Positions 1 to 8,397 of a stretch of DNA of 64,000 nucleotides are shown piece after piece; position 1 is the stretch's first letter, and every line of letters starts with the position of its first letter. A program made the position numbers and the translations under genes. The notes under the pieces were generated by a model. It worked only from the letters and a program-made list of their open reading frames with translations. It was not told where the DNA came from and did no database searches. Source of the DNA: Sinomicrobium weinanense (GTDB lineage: Bacteria; Bacteroidota; Bacteroidia; Flavobacteriales; Flavobacteriaceae); the NCBI RefSeq assembly GCF_018863395.1, contig NZ_JAHKRR010000001.1, positions 992,001-1,056,000 of the forward strand, in the 5' to 3' direction.

Positions 1-970
1 CGGCCGTCCGGGTAATGTCGTTATTACTGCCACTCACTACACAGACCACATTTTTTCCCCTGATCTCGTCCTTATACTGATCGAGTGCTGAAATGGTGAG
101 TGCCCCTGCGGGTTCTACCACAATGGCGTCTTTGTTGTACAAATCTAAGATGGTCTGGCAAACCTTTCCTTCGGGAACTGTTATCATATGATGAAGAAAT
201 TGTTTGCATATTTCAAAGGTTTTGTCCCCTACTTTCTGGACAGCCGCACCGTCCACAAATTTTTCAATTTTGGTGAGTTCTGTGTTGGCGTTGTTTTTGA
301 TGGACATGCTCATGGAAGGTGCTCCTTCCGGTTCTACACCTATGATCTTTGTCCTGGACGACAAGAGATTGAAAACGCTTGAAACCCCGGAAGCCAATCC
401 GCCCCCGCCTACAGGAACAAAAAGGTAATCGATGGGCATATTGGCCTGTTCCAGGATCTCCAGTCCCACGGTGGCCTGGCCTTCTATCACTTTTTCGTCA
501 TTAAAGGGATGCACGAAGGTTTTGCCGAGTTTGTTACACTCAGCGATGGCCGCCTTGTTCGAATCATCAAAAGTATCTCCTTCGAGGACAATATCGATCT
601 GGTCTTCCCCGAACATCTTTACCTGGTTGATCTTTTGTTTGGGCGTAGGTGCCGGCATGTAAATAGTGCCTTTTATGCCGAGTTTATTACAGGACATGGC
701 TACTCCCTGAGCGTGATTTCCGGCACTGGCGCACACAATTCCCCTGGCTTTTTCTTCTTCAGACAGCGAACGCATCTTGTTATACGCCCCCCTGATCTTA
801 TATGACCTTACCACCTGTAAGTCTTCCCTTTTTAAAAAGACATTGGTGTCAAAGGCCCTGGAATAGGTAAGACTGTGTGTCAGGGGAGTATTGACCGCAA
901 CCCCTTTCAGGGTCTCTGCCGCCTCTCTGACCTGCTCTATTTTCGGTATGTACTTCGTTGTGACGTCCAT
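1..970 (-). CDS. ilvA: Threonine dehydratase (threonine deaminase), C-terminus outside window
   Basis: Deaminates threonine to 2-oxobutanoate, the first committed step toward isoleucine, in the cytoplasm with PLP. The reading frame starts at the ATG at 970 and runs off the window edge at base 1, so about 323 residues are visible and the C-terminal regulatory part cannot be judged. The PLP lysine lies in RSYKIRGAYN (about K58), the asparagine-containing loop is SAGNHAQGV, and the glycine-rich phosphate loop is PVGGGGLASG. It is the last visible gene of the minus-strand ilv operon, after the methyltransferase at 1097-1819. Family assignment is sure; biosynthetic rather than catabolic role is inferred from the operon. 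Confidence 0.95.
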   Translation of the reverse strand, partial: MDVTTKYIPKIEQVREAAETLKGVAVNTPLTHSLTYSRAFDTNVFLKREDLQVVRSYKIRGAYNKMRSLSEEEKARGIVCASAGNHAQGVAMSCNKLGIKGTIYMPAPTPKQKINQVKMFGEDQIDIVLEGDTFDDSNKAAIAECNKLGKTFVHPFNDEKVIEGQATVGLEILEQANMPIDYLFVPVGGGGLASGVSSVFNLLSSRTKIIGVEPEGAPSMSMSIKNNANTELTKIEKFVDGAAVQKVGDKTFEICKQFLHHMITVPEGKVCQTILDLYNKDAIVVEPAGALTISALDQYKDEIRGKNVVCVVSGSNNDITRTA

Positions 971-980
971 AATTTATTGT

Positions 981-1090
981 TCAAAATCCAAGGTTCAAAG
1001 GTTATGGCTGCAGGTTTCAAGTTGCAGGTTGGGCATTCCTATCAAAAACCTGTAACCTGTAACGTGAAACCTGCAACCTGCAACTTCAAA
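981..1090. repeat. Low-complexity intergenic repeat (CTGCAACCTG/GGTT units)
   Basis: The gap between the methyltransferase and ilvA consists of short degenerate units such as AGGTTCAAAGGTT, GCAGGTTTCAAGTTGCAGG and ACCTGTAACCTGTAACG in both orientations, able to fold on itself. A related sequence (GGTTGAAGGTTGCAGGTTG) occurs at about 14880-14910. No gene is supported here. Confidence 0.6.
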
Positions 1091-1096
1091 CTCTTT

Positions 1097-1819
1097 CTAT
1101 TTAATCGCACCAAATGCCGCGAAACAGCTGTTTTTATGTAATATTTCCACAGTGCTGAACCCTACTTTTTTCATCAGCTGAAGCTGGTAGTTCACAGAAC
1201 GGGGTGTGTCTTCCTTTTCGATATAGGCAAAGACTTTTTCCTGATAGTCCTTTCCTCCGATTTCCCGGAGATATTCGCCGTACCTGTTCCAAAGCAGGGT
1301 GTTTACGGCTTCTGAATCGTGTATCACAAGGTCGGATATCCAAAAGCTTCCTCCCGGTTTTAACATCCTGTAAATGTTTTTGAAAACCGATTCCCAGTCT
1401 TCGTCTTCCCTTAAATGGTGCAAAACTGCTCCTGCAAGTACAATATCGAAGTGCTTATCCGCAAAATCCGCTTCCCTTATATCCCCGTGAAAAGCATCGA
1501 TCTTTCCGCTGGTCTCAATTCCCACTCTTTCTTCTGCCCTGTCCAGCATGGGCTGTGACAGGTCTACCAGCGTGCAGTTAAGACCTGGGCATTTAGACAG
1601 CATCTTCAAGGTATAATTTCCTGCTCCGCAACCGATGTCCAGAAGATCTTCTGCGCCGGGATTTACACTCCTGGCGGCTTCGATGATCAGTTCGAGGGCC
1701 AGGGGAGCATCTATGGTAGATTGCTGCCCGGTATCGAGATCGGAAAACCGCTCGACATCCTTATCAAACCGTTGCCTTATTTCTTCGTTGGTCGATTTTT
1801 GTATAGTGGTTGCTTTCAT
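1097..1819 (-). CDS. SAM-dependent methyltransferase, class I
   Basis: Predicted soluble methyltransferase of 240 residues. The Rossmann-fold motif I is LLDIGCGAGNYTL at about residues 60-72, motif II acidic residue follows in LVDLSQPML, and the motif IV region is FDIVLAGAVLHHL, all as in the Methyltransf_12/25 families. The substrate cannot be read from sequence. It sits between ilvC and ilvA on the same strand, so it is probably cotranscribed with the ilv genes, but no known step of branched-chain synthesis needs a methyltransferase. The gap to ilvC carries a large palindromic repeat, which may mean it was inserted secondarily. Confidence 0.85.
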   Translation of the reverse strand: MKATTIQKSTNEEIRQRFDKDVERFSDLDTGQQSTIDAPLALELIIEAARSVNPGAEDLLDIGCGAGNYTLKMLSKCPGLNCTLVDLSQPMLDRAEERVGIETSGKIDAFHGDIREADFADKHFDIVLAGAVLHHLREDEDWESVFKNIYRMLKPGGSFWISDLVIHDSEAVNTLLWNRYGEYLREIGGKDYQEKVFAYIEKEDTPRSVNYQLQLMKKVGFSTVEILHKNSCFAAFGAIK

Positions 1820-1869
1820 ATATGTTGGGAATTAAAAGACGATAGTCATAATTTTTTCTGTGCCTCTAA

Positions 1870-1956
1870 CACCCCCCCCTTGCCCCCCTCAAGGGGGGAA
1901 CTATAAGTCTTTTTAAAAAGAATAGGGCTCCCCCCTTGAGGGGGGCCGGGGGGGCG
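1870..1956. repeat. C/G-tract inverted repeat between ilvC and methyltransferase
   Basis: Two arms, CCCCCCTCAAGGGGGG (1883-1898) and CCCCCCTTGAGGGGGG (about 1930-1945), are reverse complements separated by about 30 bases, and each arm is itself nearly palindromic. The element is far more G+C rich than its surroundings. It could end or process the ilv transcript, but there is no clear T-run, so I call it a repeat only. Confidence 0.65.
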
Positions 1957-2009
1957 CCCCTTTAAGACAATTCAATCTACCGGCTCCCACACACTTCTAA
2001 AAAAGAAGT

Positions 2010-3479
2010 TTATACGATCTTCTTCATCTCTGTCATGGAAGAACGCAGGTACTCCCCTACTTTCTCCACGGGATGGTTCCTGATCTCGGCATTGACCCTG
2101 ATCAGTTCCTGGTTGTCCACGTCATTTCCGTTGCTGAAAGATTTGCCGATAACATTGGTATCGATCTTTTTCATAAAGTCAGACAGCAGGGGTTTACATG
2201 CGTGATCGAACAGGTAGCAGCCGTATTCGGCCGTATCGGAGATCACCCGGTTCATTTCAAAGAGCTTTTTACGCGCAATGGTATTGGCGATAAGCGGGGT
2301 TTCGTGCAGGGATTCGTAATAAGCAGATTCCGCGATGATCCCGGCTTCGGTCATAGTCTCAAAAGCCAGTTCTACTCCGGATTTTACAAAAGCCACCATC
2401 AGCACTGCATGGTCGAAATATTCCTGTTCCGATATAGGATCGTTTGTGATCCCGGTTTTCTCGAAAGCAGTTTCGCCGGTAGCCTTTCTCCAGGATAAGA
2501 GATTTTTATCGTCATTGGCCCAGTCTTCCATCATGGTCTTTGAGAAATGTCCGCTCATAATGTCGTCCATATGTTTCTGAAACAGCGGCCGCATGATCTC
2601 CTTCAGTTCTTCCGACAGACGGAAGGCCTCTATTTTGGCCGGATTAGAGAGCCTGTCCATCATATTGGTTATACCTCCGTGTTTGAGGGCCTCAGTTATG
2701 GTTTCCCATCCGTATTGTACCAGTTTGGCGGCATATGCAGGATCGATGCCTTTTTCTACCATCTTGTCAAAGCTCAGGATAGATCCGGTTTGCAGCAATC
2801 CGCACAGTATGGTCTGCTCTCCCATCAAATCCGATTTTACTTCGGCTACGAAAGACGAACGCAGCACTCCTGCCCTGTGTCCTCCGGTAGCAGCGGCATA
2901 TGCCTTGGCCTGTTCCAGACCGTCTCCGTCGGGATCGTTTTCCGGGTGTACGGCAATAAGTGTAGGCACGCCAAAGCCTCTTTTGTATTCTTCCCTCACT
3001 TCAGAACCGGGACATTTGGGGGCTACCATGATCACGGTAATATCCTTGCGGACCTGCATGCCTTCTTCAACAATATTAAAACCGTGTGAGTAAGAAAGCG
3101 TAGACCCTTCTTTCATAAGCGGCATTACAGTGTTGACCACTGAACTGTGTTGCTTGTCCGGCGTAAGGTTACACACCATATCTGCAGTCGGTATGAGTTC
3201 TTCATAGGTACCTACCTTAAACCCGTTTTCCGTTGCATTTTTATAGGATTGTCTTTGTTCTTTTATGGCGGCTTCCCGGAGGGCATAGGAAATATCCAGT
3301 CCGGAATCTCTCATGTTCAGGCCCTGGTTCAGGCCCTGGGCGCCACATCCTACGATCACTATTTTTTTACCTAACAGTTTTTTTACACCTTCACTGAATT
3401 CAGACTTGTCCATGAATTCGCATACACCTAATTGTTGTAATTGAAGCCTTAGCGGAAGCGTGTTAAAGTAATTTGCCAT
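2010..3479 (-). CDS. ilvC: Ketol-acid reductoisomerase (NADP+), class II
   Basis: Isomerises and reduces 2-acetolactate or 2-aceto-2-hydroxybutyrate to the dihydroxy acids, the second common step of Val/Ile synthesis. The protein has 489 residues, the long class II (Escherichia coli-like) form with a duplicated knotted C-terminal domain, not the roughly 330-residue class I form. The nucleotide-binding motif is [17 protein letters not shown] at about 39-55 and the following basic residues ([13 protein letters not shown]) fit NADPH preference. It lies between ilvN and the methyltransferase on the same strand. The gap to ilvN holds a perfect palindrome (3562-3583). Confidence 0.97.
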   Translation of the reverse strand: MANYFNTLPLRLQLQQLGVCEFMDKSEFSEGVKKLLGKKIVIVGCGAQGLNQGLNMRDSGLDISYALREAAIKEQRQSYKNATENGFKVGTYEELIPTADMVCNLTPDKQHSSVVNTVMPLMKEGSTLSYSHGFNIVEEGMQVRKDITVIMVAPKCPGSEVREEYKRGFGVPTLIAVHPENDPDGDGLEQAKAYAAATGGHRAGVLRSSFVAEVKSDLMGEQTILCGLLQTGSILSFDKMVEKGIDPAYAAKLVQYGWETITEALKHGGITNMMDRLSNPAKIEAFRLSEELKEIMRPLFQKHMDDIMSGHFSKTMMEDWANDDKNLLSWRKATGETAFEKTGITNDPISEQEYFDHAVLMVAFVKSGVELAFETMTEAGIIAESAYYESLHETPLIANTIARKKLFEMNRVISDTAEYGCYLFDHACKPLLSDFMKKIDTNVIGKSFSNGNDVDNQELIRVNAEIRNHPVEKVGEYLRSSMTEMKKIV

Positions 3480-3561
3480 TTTTATTGATTATTATTTTGA
3501 TTTATAATTTAATTGTGCACTAAAATATACGGCCGTTTGATGTTTTATGGGAAAAGCCATG

Positions 3562-3583
3562 GAGACGTACGGCCGTACGTCTC
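3562..3583. repeat. Perfect 22-bp palindrome between ilvN and ilvC
   Basis: GAGACGTACGG and its exact reverse complement meet without a spacer, giving 11 perfect base pairs each side. A weaker hairpin with a related core (ATATGTACGGTC / GACCATACATAT) occurs upstream of ilvB at about 5989-6022. It could be a protein-binding dyad or an mRNA processing hairpin within the ilv operon; the function is not shown. Confidence 0.6.
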
Positions 3584-3614
3584 TATCTGAAAATCATTCC
3601 AAGGATATATTGAC

Positions 3615-4139
3615 CTATGCATTTTGAAATTCCTGTAACAGGGCGGATATATTCATTTCTGCCTTCGATACTGCTATCCTGCCGGAACGCACAAACTGCA
3701 TAATACCAAAGGGAGCCAACTCATCGTAAAGGGCGTCGGTTTCGTGCCGCCTGCCGGTCTTTTCGATCACGAAAAACTCCCGGGCCACCGTAACGATATT
3801 GGCATTACTGTTCTTGATGATATTCTGTATCTGACGCTCGTCGAACAACAGATCCGACTTTATCTTGAACAGTGCAGTCTCCTGATAGATGGTCTCTTCA
3901 TCGGTATGATAATAAGCCTTGATTACCTCGATCTGTTTTTCCAGCTGGCCTACGATCTTTCGCACCTGGTCCTCATCCATCGCGGCTACAATGACAAACC
4001 GGCTCACATGCTCTATCTCACATTCCGAAACGGTAAGGCTCTCTATGTTGATATGCCGTTTTAAAAATATGGCTGATATCCTGCTCAGCAATCCTATGTT
4101 GTTCTCCGAATATATGGAAACGGTATATGTTTTATTCAT
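3615..4139 (-). CDS. ilvN: Acetolactate synthase small (regulatory) subunit
   Basis: Regulatory subunit that binds valine and activates and feedback-inhibits the catalytic subunit. At 174 residues it has the usual length. The N-terminal ACT domain starts with YTVSIYSENNIGLLSRISAIF (split here only by naming residues 4-24), including the Asn-x-x-Gly-L-L core that binds valine, and a second ALS_ss_C domain fills the C-terminal half. It lies about 93 bases downstream of ilvB on the same strand; the gap contains a short inverted repeat with the words TTTTGGAGT and ACTCCAGGGCTCCAAAAC. Confidence 0.93.
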   Translation of the reverse strand: MNKTYTVSIYSENNIGLLSRISAIFLKRHINIESLTVSECEIEHVSRFVIVAAMDEDQVRKIVGQLEKQIEVIKAYYHTDEETIYQETALFKIKSDLLFDERQIQNIIKNSNANIVTVAREFFVIEKTGRRHETDALYDELAPFGIMQFVRSGRIAVSKAEMNISALLQEFQNA

Positions 4140-4169
4140 TTTAGTTTCTTATTTAAAATTGTTGTTGTA

Positions 4170-4232
4170 GAGTTTTGGAGTTCTTAGTTTTTTAGTTATC
4201 AATACTAACAAACTCCAGGGCTCCAAAACTCA
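4170..4232. repeat. Intergenic inverted repeat (CTCCAAAAC family)
   Basis: GAGTTTTGGAGTTCTTAG and AACTCCAGGGCTCCAAAACTC face each other between ilvB and ilvN. A second copy of the right arm, AACTCCAGGACTCCAAAACT, lies at about 49449-49470, so this is a dispersed element rather than an operon-specific signal. Confidence 0.5.
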
Positions 4233-5966
4233 TTACTCCAATCTGCAATCAGATACGGAAGCGCCCGTGGGGATCATCGGAAATACATTGTCTTCCTTCT
4301 CCACGCAAACCTCCAGGAAATAAGCCTCTTCTGACGCGATCATTTCGTCAATGGCTCCATCCAATTCTTCCCGTCCGGTTACCCTTTTGGCCGGGATGTG
4401 GTATCCTTTGGCTATGGTTATAAAATCCGGATTTACCAGTTCGGTGGAAGCGTATCTCTTATCGAAGAACAATTGCTGCCACTGGCGTACCATACCCAGA
4501 AAGTCGTTATTGAGCACTACGATCTTTACGGGGACCCGTGTCTGAAAAATAGTGCCGAGCTCCTGGATGGTCATCTGGTACCCTCCGTCTCCTATGATGG
4601 CAACCACTTCCCTGTCCGGGGAGCCCATTTTAGCCCCTATGGCCGCCGGGAGGGCAAATCCCATGGTACCCAGTCCACCGGAAGTGACATTGCTCTTGGT
4701 CTGGTTGAATTTGGCATAACGACAGGCGATCATCTGGTGTTGCCCTACGTCAGATACGATCACGGCATCGCCCCCGGTACGCTTGTTTATCTTTTCTATC
4801 ACTTCTCCCATGGTTAGTTTTTCTTTCGCAGGGAAAAGATCGTTCTTAATGACCTTATCGTATTCAATGGCATGCTTTTCTTCGAATTCACGGCACCATG
4901 CCTCGTGTTTGTTCTCTTTCACCAGGGGCAGCAGGTGTTGCAGCGTTTCCTTTACATCACCGAGAACAGCGACGTCGGTCTTTACGTTCTTGTCTACTTC
5001 GGCAGGGTCTATCTCAAAATGGATAACCCTGGCTTGTTTGGCGTAGGTATTGAGATCCCCGGTCACTCTGTCGTCGAACCGCATACCTATTGCTATCAGA
5101 ACATCACATTCGTTGGTGAGCAGATTGGGGCCATAATTGCCATGCATCCCCACCATTCCCATATGTAACGGGTGTTCCGTGGGCAGAGCAGAAAGTCCCA
5201 ATACCGTACTGGCTGCTGGGATCCCGGCTTTTTCGATCAGGGTCTTTAATTCCTCTTCTGCTTTTCCCAGTATAACGCCTTGTCCGAATACAATATATGG
5301 TTTTTTAGCGCTGTTGATCAGTGCAGCGGCCTCTTCCACCTTTGCAGGATCCATGACCGGTTTGGGTTTGTAGCTTCGTATCCCGGTACACTTTTTATAA
5401 GAAAAATCAAATTCCTCGAACTGGGCATTCTTGGTAATGTCTATAAGTACGGGACCGGGACGGCCGGAACGGGCAATGTAGAATGCTTTTGCCAGGGCCG
5501 TCGGTATGTCTGCCGCTTTGGTTACCTGGTAGCTCCATTTGGTCACTGGTGTGGAAATACCGATGATGTCGGTTTCCTGGAAGGCATCTGTTCCCAGCAA
5601 ATGCCGGGGCACCTGCCCGGTGATACATACCATGGGAGTGGAATCGATCTGGGCATCGGCAATTCCGGTCACGAGATTGGTTGCTCCGGGACCGGAGGTT
5701 GCCATGGCAACACCTACTCTGCCCGAGACCCTGGCGTATCCCTGTGCCGCATGTGTGGCTCCCTGTTCGTGACGGGTAAGCACATGGTGCAGTTGATCCC
5801 GAAATTTATACAATTCGTCATAAACGGGCATAATAGCCCCCCCGGGATAACCGTAAATGAGGTCTACTCCTTCTTCCAAGAGACACCGGATCACGGCTTC
5901 AGCCCCACTGATTTTTATGGATGCTTTGCTTTCCGTCTCTACTAATTTTTCTTTTAATGTTTCCAT
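4233..5966 (-). CDS. ilvB: Acetolactate synthase large (catalytic) subunit
   Basis: ThDP-dependent condensation of pyruvate with pyruvate or 2-oxobutanoate. I set the start at the ATG at 5966 (METLKEK, 577 residues); the open frame extends 23 codons upstream but that part is not family-like and overlaps a hairpin. Three domains are visible: the PYR domain with catalytic glutamate in RHEQGA (about E67), a central domain, and the PP domain with the metal/ThDP motif GDGGYQMTIQELGTI followed by NND. It is cotranscribed with ilvD upstream and ilvN downstream. Confidence 0.96.
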   Translation of the reverse strand: METLKEKLVETESKASIKISGAEAVIRCLLEEGVDLIYGYPGGAIMPVYDELYKFRDQLHHVLTRHEQGATHAAQGYARVSGRVGVAMATSGPGATNLVTGIADAQIDSTPMVCITGQVPRHLLGTDAFQETDIIGISTPVTKWSYQVTKAADIPTALAKAFYIARSGRPGPVLIDITKNAQFEEFDFSYKKCTGIRSYKPKPVMDPAKVEEAAALINSAKKPYIVFGQGVILGKAEEELKTLIEKAGIPAASTVLGLSALPTEHPLHMGMVGMHGNYGPNLLTNECDVLIAIGMRFDDRVTGDLNTYAKQARVIHFEIDPAEVDKNVKTDVAVLGDVKETLQHLLPLVKENKHEAWCREFEEKHAIEYDKVIKNDLFPAKEKLTMGEVIEKINKRTGGDAVIVSDVGQHQMIACRYAKFNQTKSNVTSGGLGTMGFALPAAIGAKMGSPDREVVAIIGDGGYQMTIQELGTIFQTRVPVKIVVLNNDFLGMVRQWQQLFFDKRYASTELVNPDFITIAKGYHIPAKRVTGREELDGAIDEMIASEEAYFLEVCVEKEDNVFPMIPTGASVSDCRLE

Positions 5967-6030
5967 ATTTGTTCTTGTTGTTACACCAGATATGTACGGT
6001 CTAATATGTACGACCATACATATCCTGCGA

Positions 6031-6057
6031 GGCACAATGCATTGCGCCCCTACGGGG
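6031..6057. repeat. Dispersed palindromic repeat GCAATGCATTGC, copy 1
   Basis: The core GCACAATGCATTGCGCCCC followed by TACGGGG is one of four copies of a REP-like palindrome in this window; the others are at 34459-34481, 35252-35278 and 38380-38407, all inside ilv or his operon gaps. Here it sits just after the ilvD stop codon, between ilvD and ilvB. Confidence 0.75.
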
Positions 6058-6058
6058 A

Positions 6059-7732
6059 TTAAAATTCATCGGTAACACATCCTTCGGATGCGGATGAAAC
6101 CGTTTTGGCGTATTTGTACAATATTCCTTTTTTCTCTTTTAATGGCGGTTGTTTCCACTTTGCCCTCCTCTGACTGATCTCTTCATCGGACAGTTCTACT
6201 TCTATCGTGTTCTTTACCGCATCTATGGTAATGATATCACCATCTTCTACCAGGGCAATAGTACCTCCGTCCTGAGCCTCGGGCGAAACATGCCCTACAA
6301 CGAACCCATGAGATCCTCCGGAAAACCGTCCGTCGGTGATCAGGGCCACATCTTTTCCGAGTCCTGCTCCCATAATGGCAGATGTCGGTTTAAGCATTTC
6401 CGGCATCCCGGGGGCTCCCTTAGGGCCTTCATAGCGGATGATCACCACATCCCCTTTTTCCACCTTACCATCTTTGATCCCGGCATTGACCTCGGACTCG
6501 CCGTTAAACACCTTGGCTTTTCCGGTAAAACTCAGGCCCTCTTTTCCGGTGATCTTGGCTACGGCCCCTTTTTCGGCCAGGTTACCGTATAAGATACGTA
6601 TATGCCCTGTGGTCTTTATCGGCTGGTCCAGAGGACGGATAATGTCCTGCCCTTCTTCCAGGTCGGGGACTTCTGCCAGGTTTTCTGCCAGTGTTTTCCC
6701 GGTAACTGTCATACAATCGCCGTGCAACATCCCTTCTTTCAGCATATATTTCAGAACCGCCGGAATACCTCCTATGCGGTGAAGGTCTTCCATCACATAC
6801 TTGCCGCTGGGTTTCAGATTGGCCAGCAGGGGGGTGTTATCGCTTATACGCCTAAAGTCATCCAGGGTAAAGTCTACTTCCGCAGCTTTGGCTATGGCCA
6901 TAAAATGCAGTACGGCATTAGTAGAACCCCCGAGAACGGTGACTACGCGAAAAGCGTTCTCCAGGGATCTTCTGGTGACAATATCCCTGGGCTTAATATC
7001 GTTTTCCAACAGGTGCCGCAATGCTTTACCTGCTGCAATACATTCTTCTTTTTTTCCATTGTCAACCGCAGGGGTCGAAGAATTATAAGGAAGCGACATT
7101 CCCATGGTCTCTATGGCAGATGCCATGGTATTCGCAGTGTACATACCACCACAGGCCCCTGCACCGGGGCACGCTTTATGAATAACATTTTTATACTCTT
7201 CTTCGGTGATGCTTCCGGCTACCTTGCTTCCCCAGGCTTCGAAAGCTGAAATAATATCCAGTTTTTTATCGTTGTGACATCCGGCTGCGATAGTTCCGCC
7301 ATAAACCAGTACGGACGGACGGTTTAAGCGTAGCATTGCCATTAGTGCCCCGGGCATGTTCTTATCGCATCCCACTACCGTGGCAACTCCGTCATAACTC
7401 ATCCCCTCGACGACCGTTTCTATGGAATCGGCTATAATATCCCTGGAAGGAAGGGAATAACGCATTCCCTGTGTTCCGTTGGAAATACCGTCGCTTACTC
7501 CGATGGTGTTAAAAATAAGCCCTACAAGGCCGGCTTCTTCCGTACCTTTTTTTACATATTCGGACAAACCATTGAGGTGCATGTTACAGGGGTTTCCTTC
7601 ATAACCGGTACTTGCGATACCGACGAGTGGTTTCTTCAGATCGTCGTCGCTCAGGCCTATGGCATGTAACATGGCCTGCGCAGCGGGTAGTGTCGGATCC
7701 TGAGTTACTTGTTTGCTATACTTGTTTAACAT
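6059..7732 (-). CDS. ilvD: Dihydroxy-acid dehydratase
   Basis: Dehydrates 2,3-dihydroxy acids to the 2-oxo acids, the third common step of Val/Ile synthesis, using an Fe-S cluster. The 557-residue protein has full family length. Likely cluster ligands are C49 (GNPCNMH), C122 (VGCDKNMPG) and C194 ([15 protein letters not shown]). The C-terminal swivelling domain with [14 protein letters not shown] is present. It is the first structural gene of the operon and follows the two leader-peptide attenuators at 7918-8197, which should control the whole unit. Confidence 0.97.
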   Translation of the reverse strand: MLNKYSKQVTQDPTLPAAQAMLHAIGLSDDDLKKPLVGIASTGYEGNPCNMHLNGLSEYVKKGTEEAGLVGLIFNTIGVSDGISNGTQGMRYSLPSRDIIADSIETVVEGMSYDGVATVVGCDKNMPGALMAMLRLNRPSVLVYGGTIAAGCHNDKKLDIISAFEAWGSKVAGSITEEEYKNVIHKACPGAGACGGMYTANTMASAIETMGMSLPYNSSTPAVDNGKKEECIAAGKALRHLLENDIKPRDIVTRRSLENAFRVVTVLGGSTNAVLHFMAIAKAAEVDFTLDDFRRISDNTPLLANLKPSGKYVMEDLHRIGGIPAVLKYMLKEGMLHGDCMTVTGKTLAENLAEVPDLEEGQDIIRPLDQPIKTTGHIRILYGNLAEKGAVAKITGKEGLSFTGKAKVFNGESEVNAGIKDGKVEKGDVVIIRYEGPKGAPGMPEMLKPTSAIMGAGLGKDVALITDGRFSGGSHGFVVGHVSPEAQDGGTIALVEDGDIITIDAVKNTIEVELSDEEISQRRAKWKQPPLKEKKGILYKYAKTVSSASEGCVTDEF

Positions 7733-7917
7733 TATTTAATAAATATTTATTTTTCCTGTTATAGTTTACGATCAGCTAAATTATTTGATATAAAATCACC
7801 AGTATTTTAACATTAAAACCGTTTTTTAAACTCAATCTTCTTTACAATTAATTACCGTGTTGATTTACAGAGTTTTATATTACTTATTCTTATCATATCC
7901 AAAAAAGAATAAAACTG

Positions 7918-7964
7918 TAAAAACAAAGGGCCCGTATCTTCCTTCTGGTTGATACAGGCCCTTT
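7918..7964 (-). terminator. Attenuator terminator 2 of the ilv leader
   Basis: On the minus strand AAAGGGCCTGTATC (7951-7964) pairs with GATACGGGCCCTTT (7925-7938) around a 12-base loop, with one mismatch, and is followed by GTTTTTAC, a Rho-independent terminator layout. It lies 193 bases before the ilvD start. Its 5' arm overlaps CTGTATCAACC (7947-7957), which is the exact 11-base complement of GGTTGATACAG (7982-7992) overlapping the stop codon of the leader peptide at 7987-8049. Terminator and antiterminator are therefore mutually exclusive. Confidence 0.85.
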
Positions 7965-7986
7965 GCTATGGCATATCATTACTGTA

Positions 7987-8049
7987 TCAACCCGGGAGTG
8001 AGTTCACAATGACAATAATAATAATGACTATTTGGTGTACCATTTGCAT
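7987..8049 (-). CDS. ilv leader peptide 2 (Ile/Val-rich, 20 residues)
   Basis: A short ORF starting ATG-CAA-ATG and ending TGA, encoding a 20-residue peptide with the run IVIIIIVIV: nine consecutive Ile or Val codons, then NSLPG. It lies directly upstream of attenuator terminator 2. Its stop codon is inside the sequence that forms the antiterminator stem, the geometry of classical ribosome-mediated attenuation. Stalling at uncharged Ile/Val tRNA would leave the antiterminator free, while a ribosome reaching the TGA would cover it and let the terminator form. I infer the regulation; the codon run and the pairing are read directly. Confidence 0.85.
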   Translation of the reverse strand: MQMVHQIVIIIIVIVNSLPG

Positions 8050-8068
8050 ACTTTAATCTATAAGCTGA

Positions 8069-8104
8069 AACAAAAAAGCCTCCCCGTTTTTCCGGGAAGG
8101 CTTT
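8069..8104 (-). terminator. Attenuator terminator 1 of the ilv leader
   Basis: On the minus strand AAAGCCTTCCCG (8093-8104) pairs with CGGGGAGGCTTT (8075-8086), followed by TTTTGTTTC. The arm TTCCCGG (8092-8098) can alternatively pair with CTGGGAA (8131-8137), which follows the stop codon of the leader peptide at 8138-8197, seven pairs including one G-U. This is the same design as the second unit 130 bases downstream but with a shorter antiterminator. Confidence 0.78.
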
Positions 8105-8137
8105 GCATCAAAAATATATTGTACATACCATTCCCAG

Positions 8138-8197
8138 TCAGGGTGAAATAATCACAATGACGATGACGGTAATGATATGGATAAAATTTGTCTTCAT
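8138..8197 (-). CDS. ilv leader peptide 1 (Thr/Ile/Val-rich, 19 residues)
   Basis: Short ORF from ATG at 8197 to TGA at 8138-8140. The peptide contains IHIITVIVIVII, so eleven of twelve consecutive residues after N4-F5 are Ile, Val, Thr or one His. It precedes attenuator terminator 1. Part of its codon sequence (GTC ATT GTG A, then TCA C) repeats in leader peptide 2, which suggests that the two units arose by duplication. A degenerate Bacteroidota -7 box (TAATATTG, 8207-8214) lies only ten bases upstream, too close to be sure of. Confidence 0.8.
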   Translation of the reverse strand: MKTNFIHIITVIVIVIISP

Positions 8198-8321
8198 TTA
8201 TAAGTACAATATTAGTAAGATTTTTTTAATGATAAAGCACTTTTGTTTCACTTTTATCATATTATTAATAATCTGCTTTTATATCTTACATATATTCAAT
8301 ATGATACGGGTTTCTGTTTGC

Positions 8322-8356
8322 AAAAAAGCCGCCTTAAATAATTAAGGCGGCCTTTT
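8322..8356 (-). terminator. Rho-independent terminator after the first SusC/SusD pair
   Basis: GCCGCCTTAA (minus strand, 8342-8351) pairs perfectly with TTAAGGCGGC (8328-8337) around a four-base loop, followed by TTTTTTG. It lies 42 bases after the stop of the SusD-like gene at 8398 and isolates the uptake locus from the ilv operon. Confidence 0.85.
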
Positions 8357-8397
8357 CTAATTCAAAAAATTACAAAATTAGAACTAAACATGATCGA

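Noticed and set aside
5280-5945. 221-codon plus-strand ORF opposite ilvB
   Set aside because: Antisense to the catalytic core of acetolactate synthase; a shadow.
8103-8345. 80-codon plus-strand hydrophobic ORF over the ilv leader
   Set aside because: Antisense to the Ile/Val codon runs, which explains its hydrophobic look; it also spans the terminator at 8322-8356.
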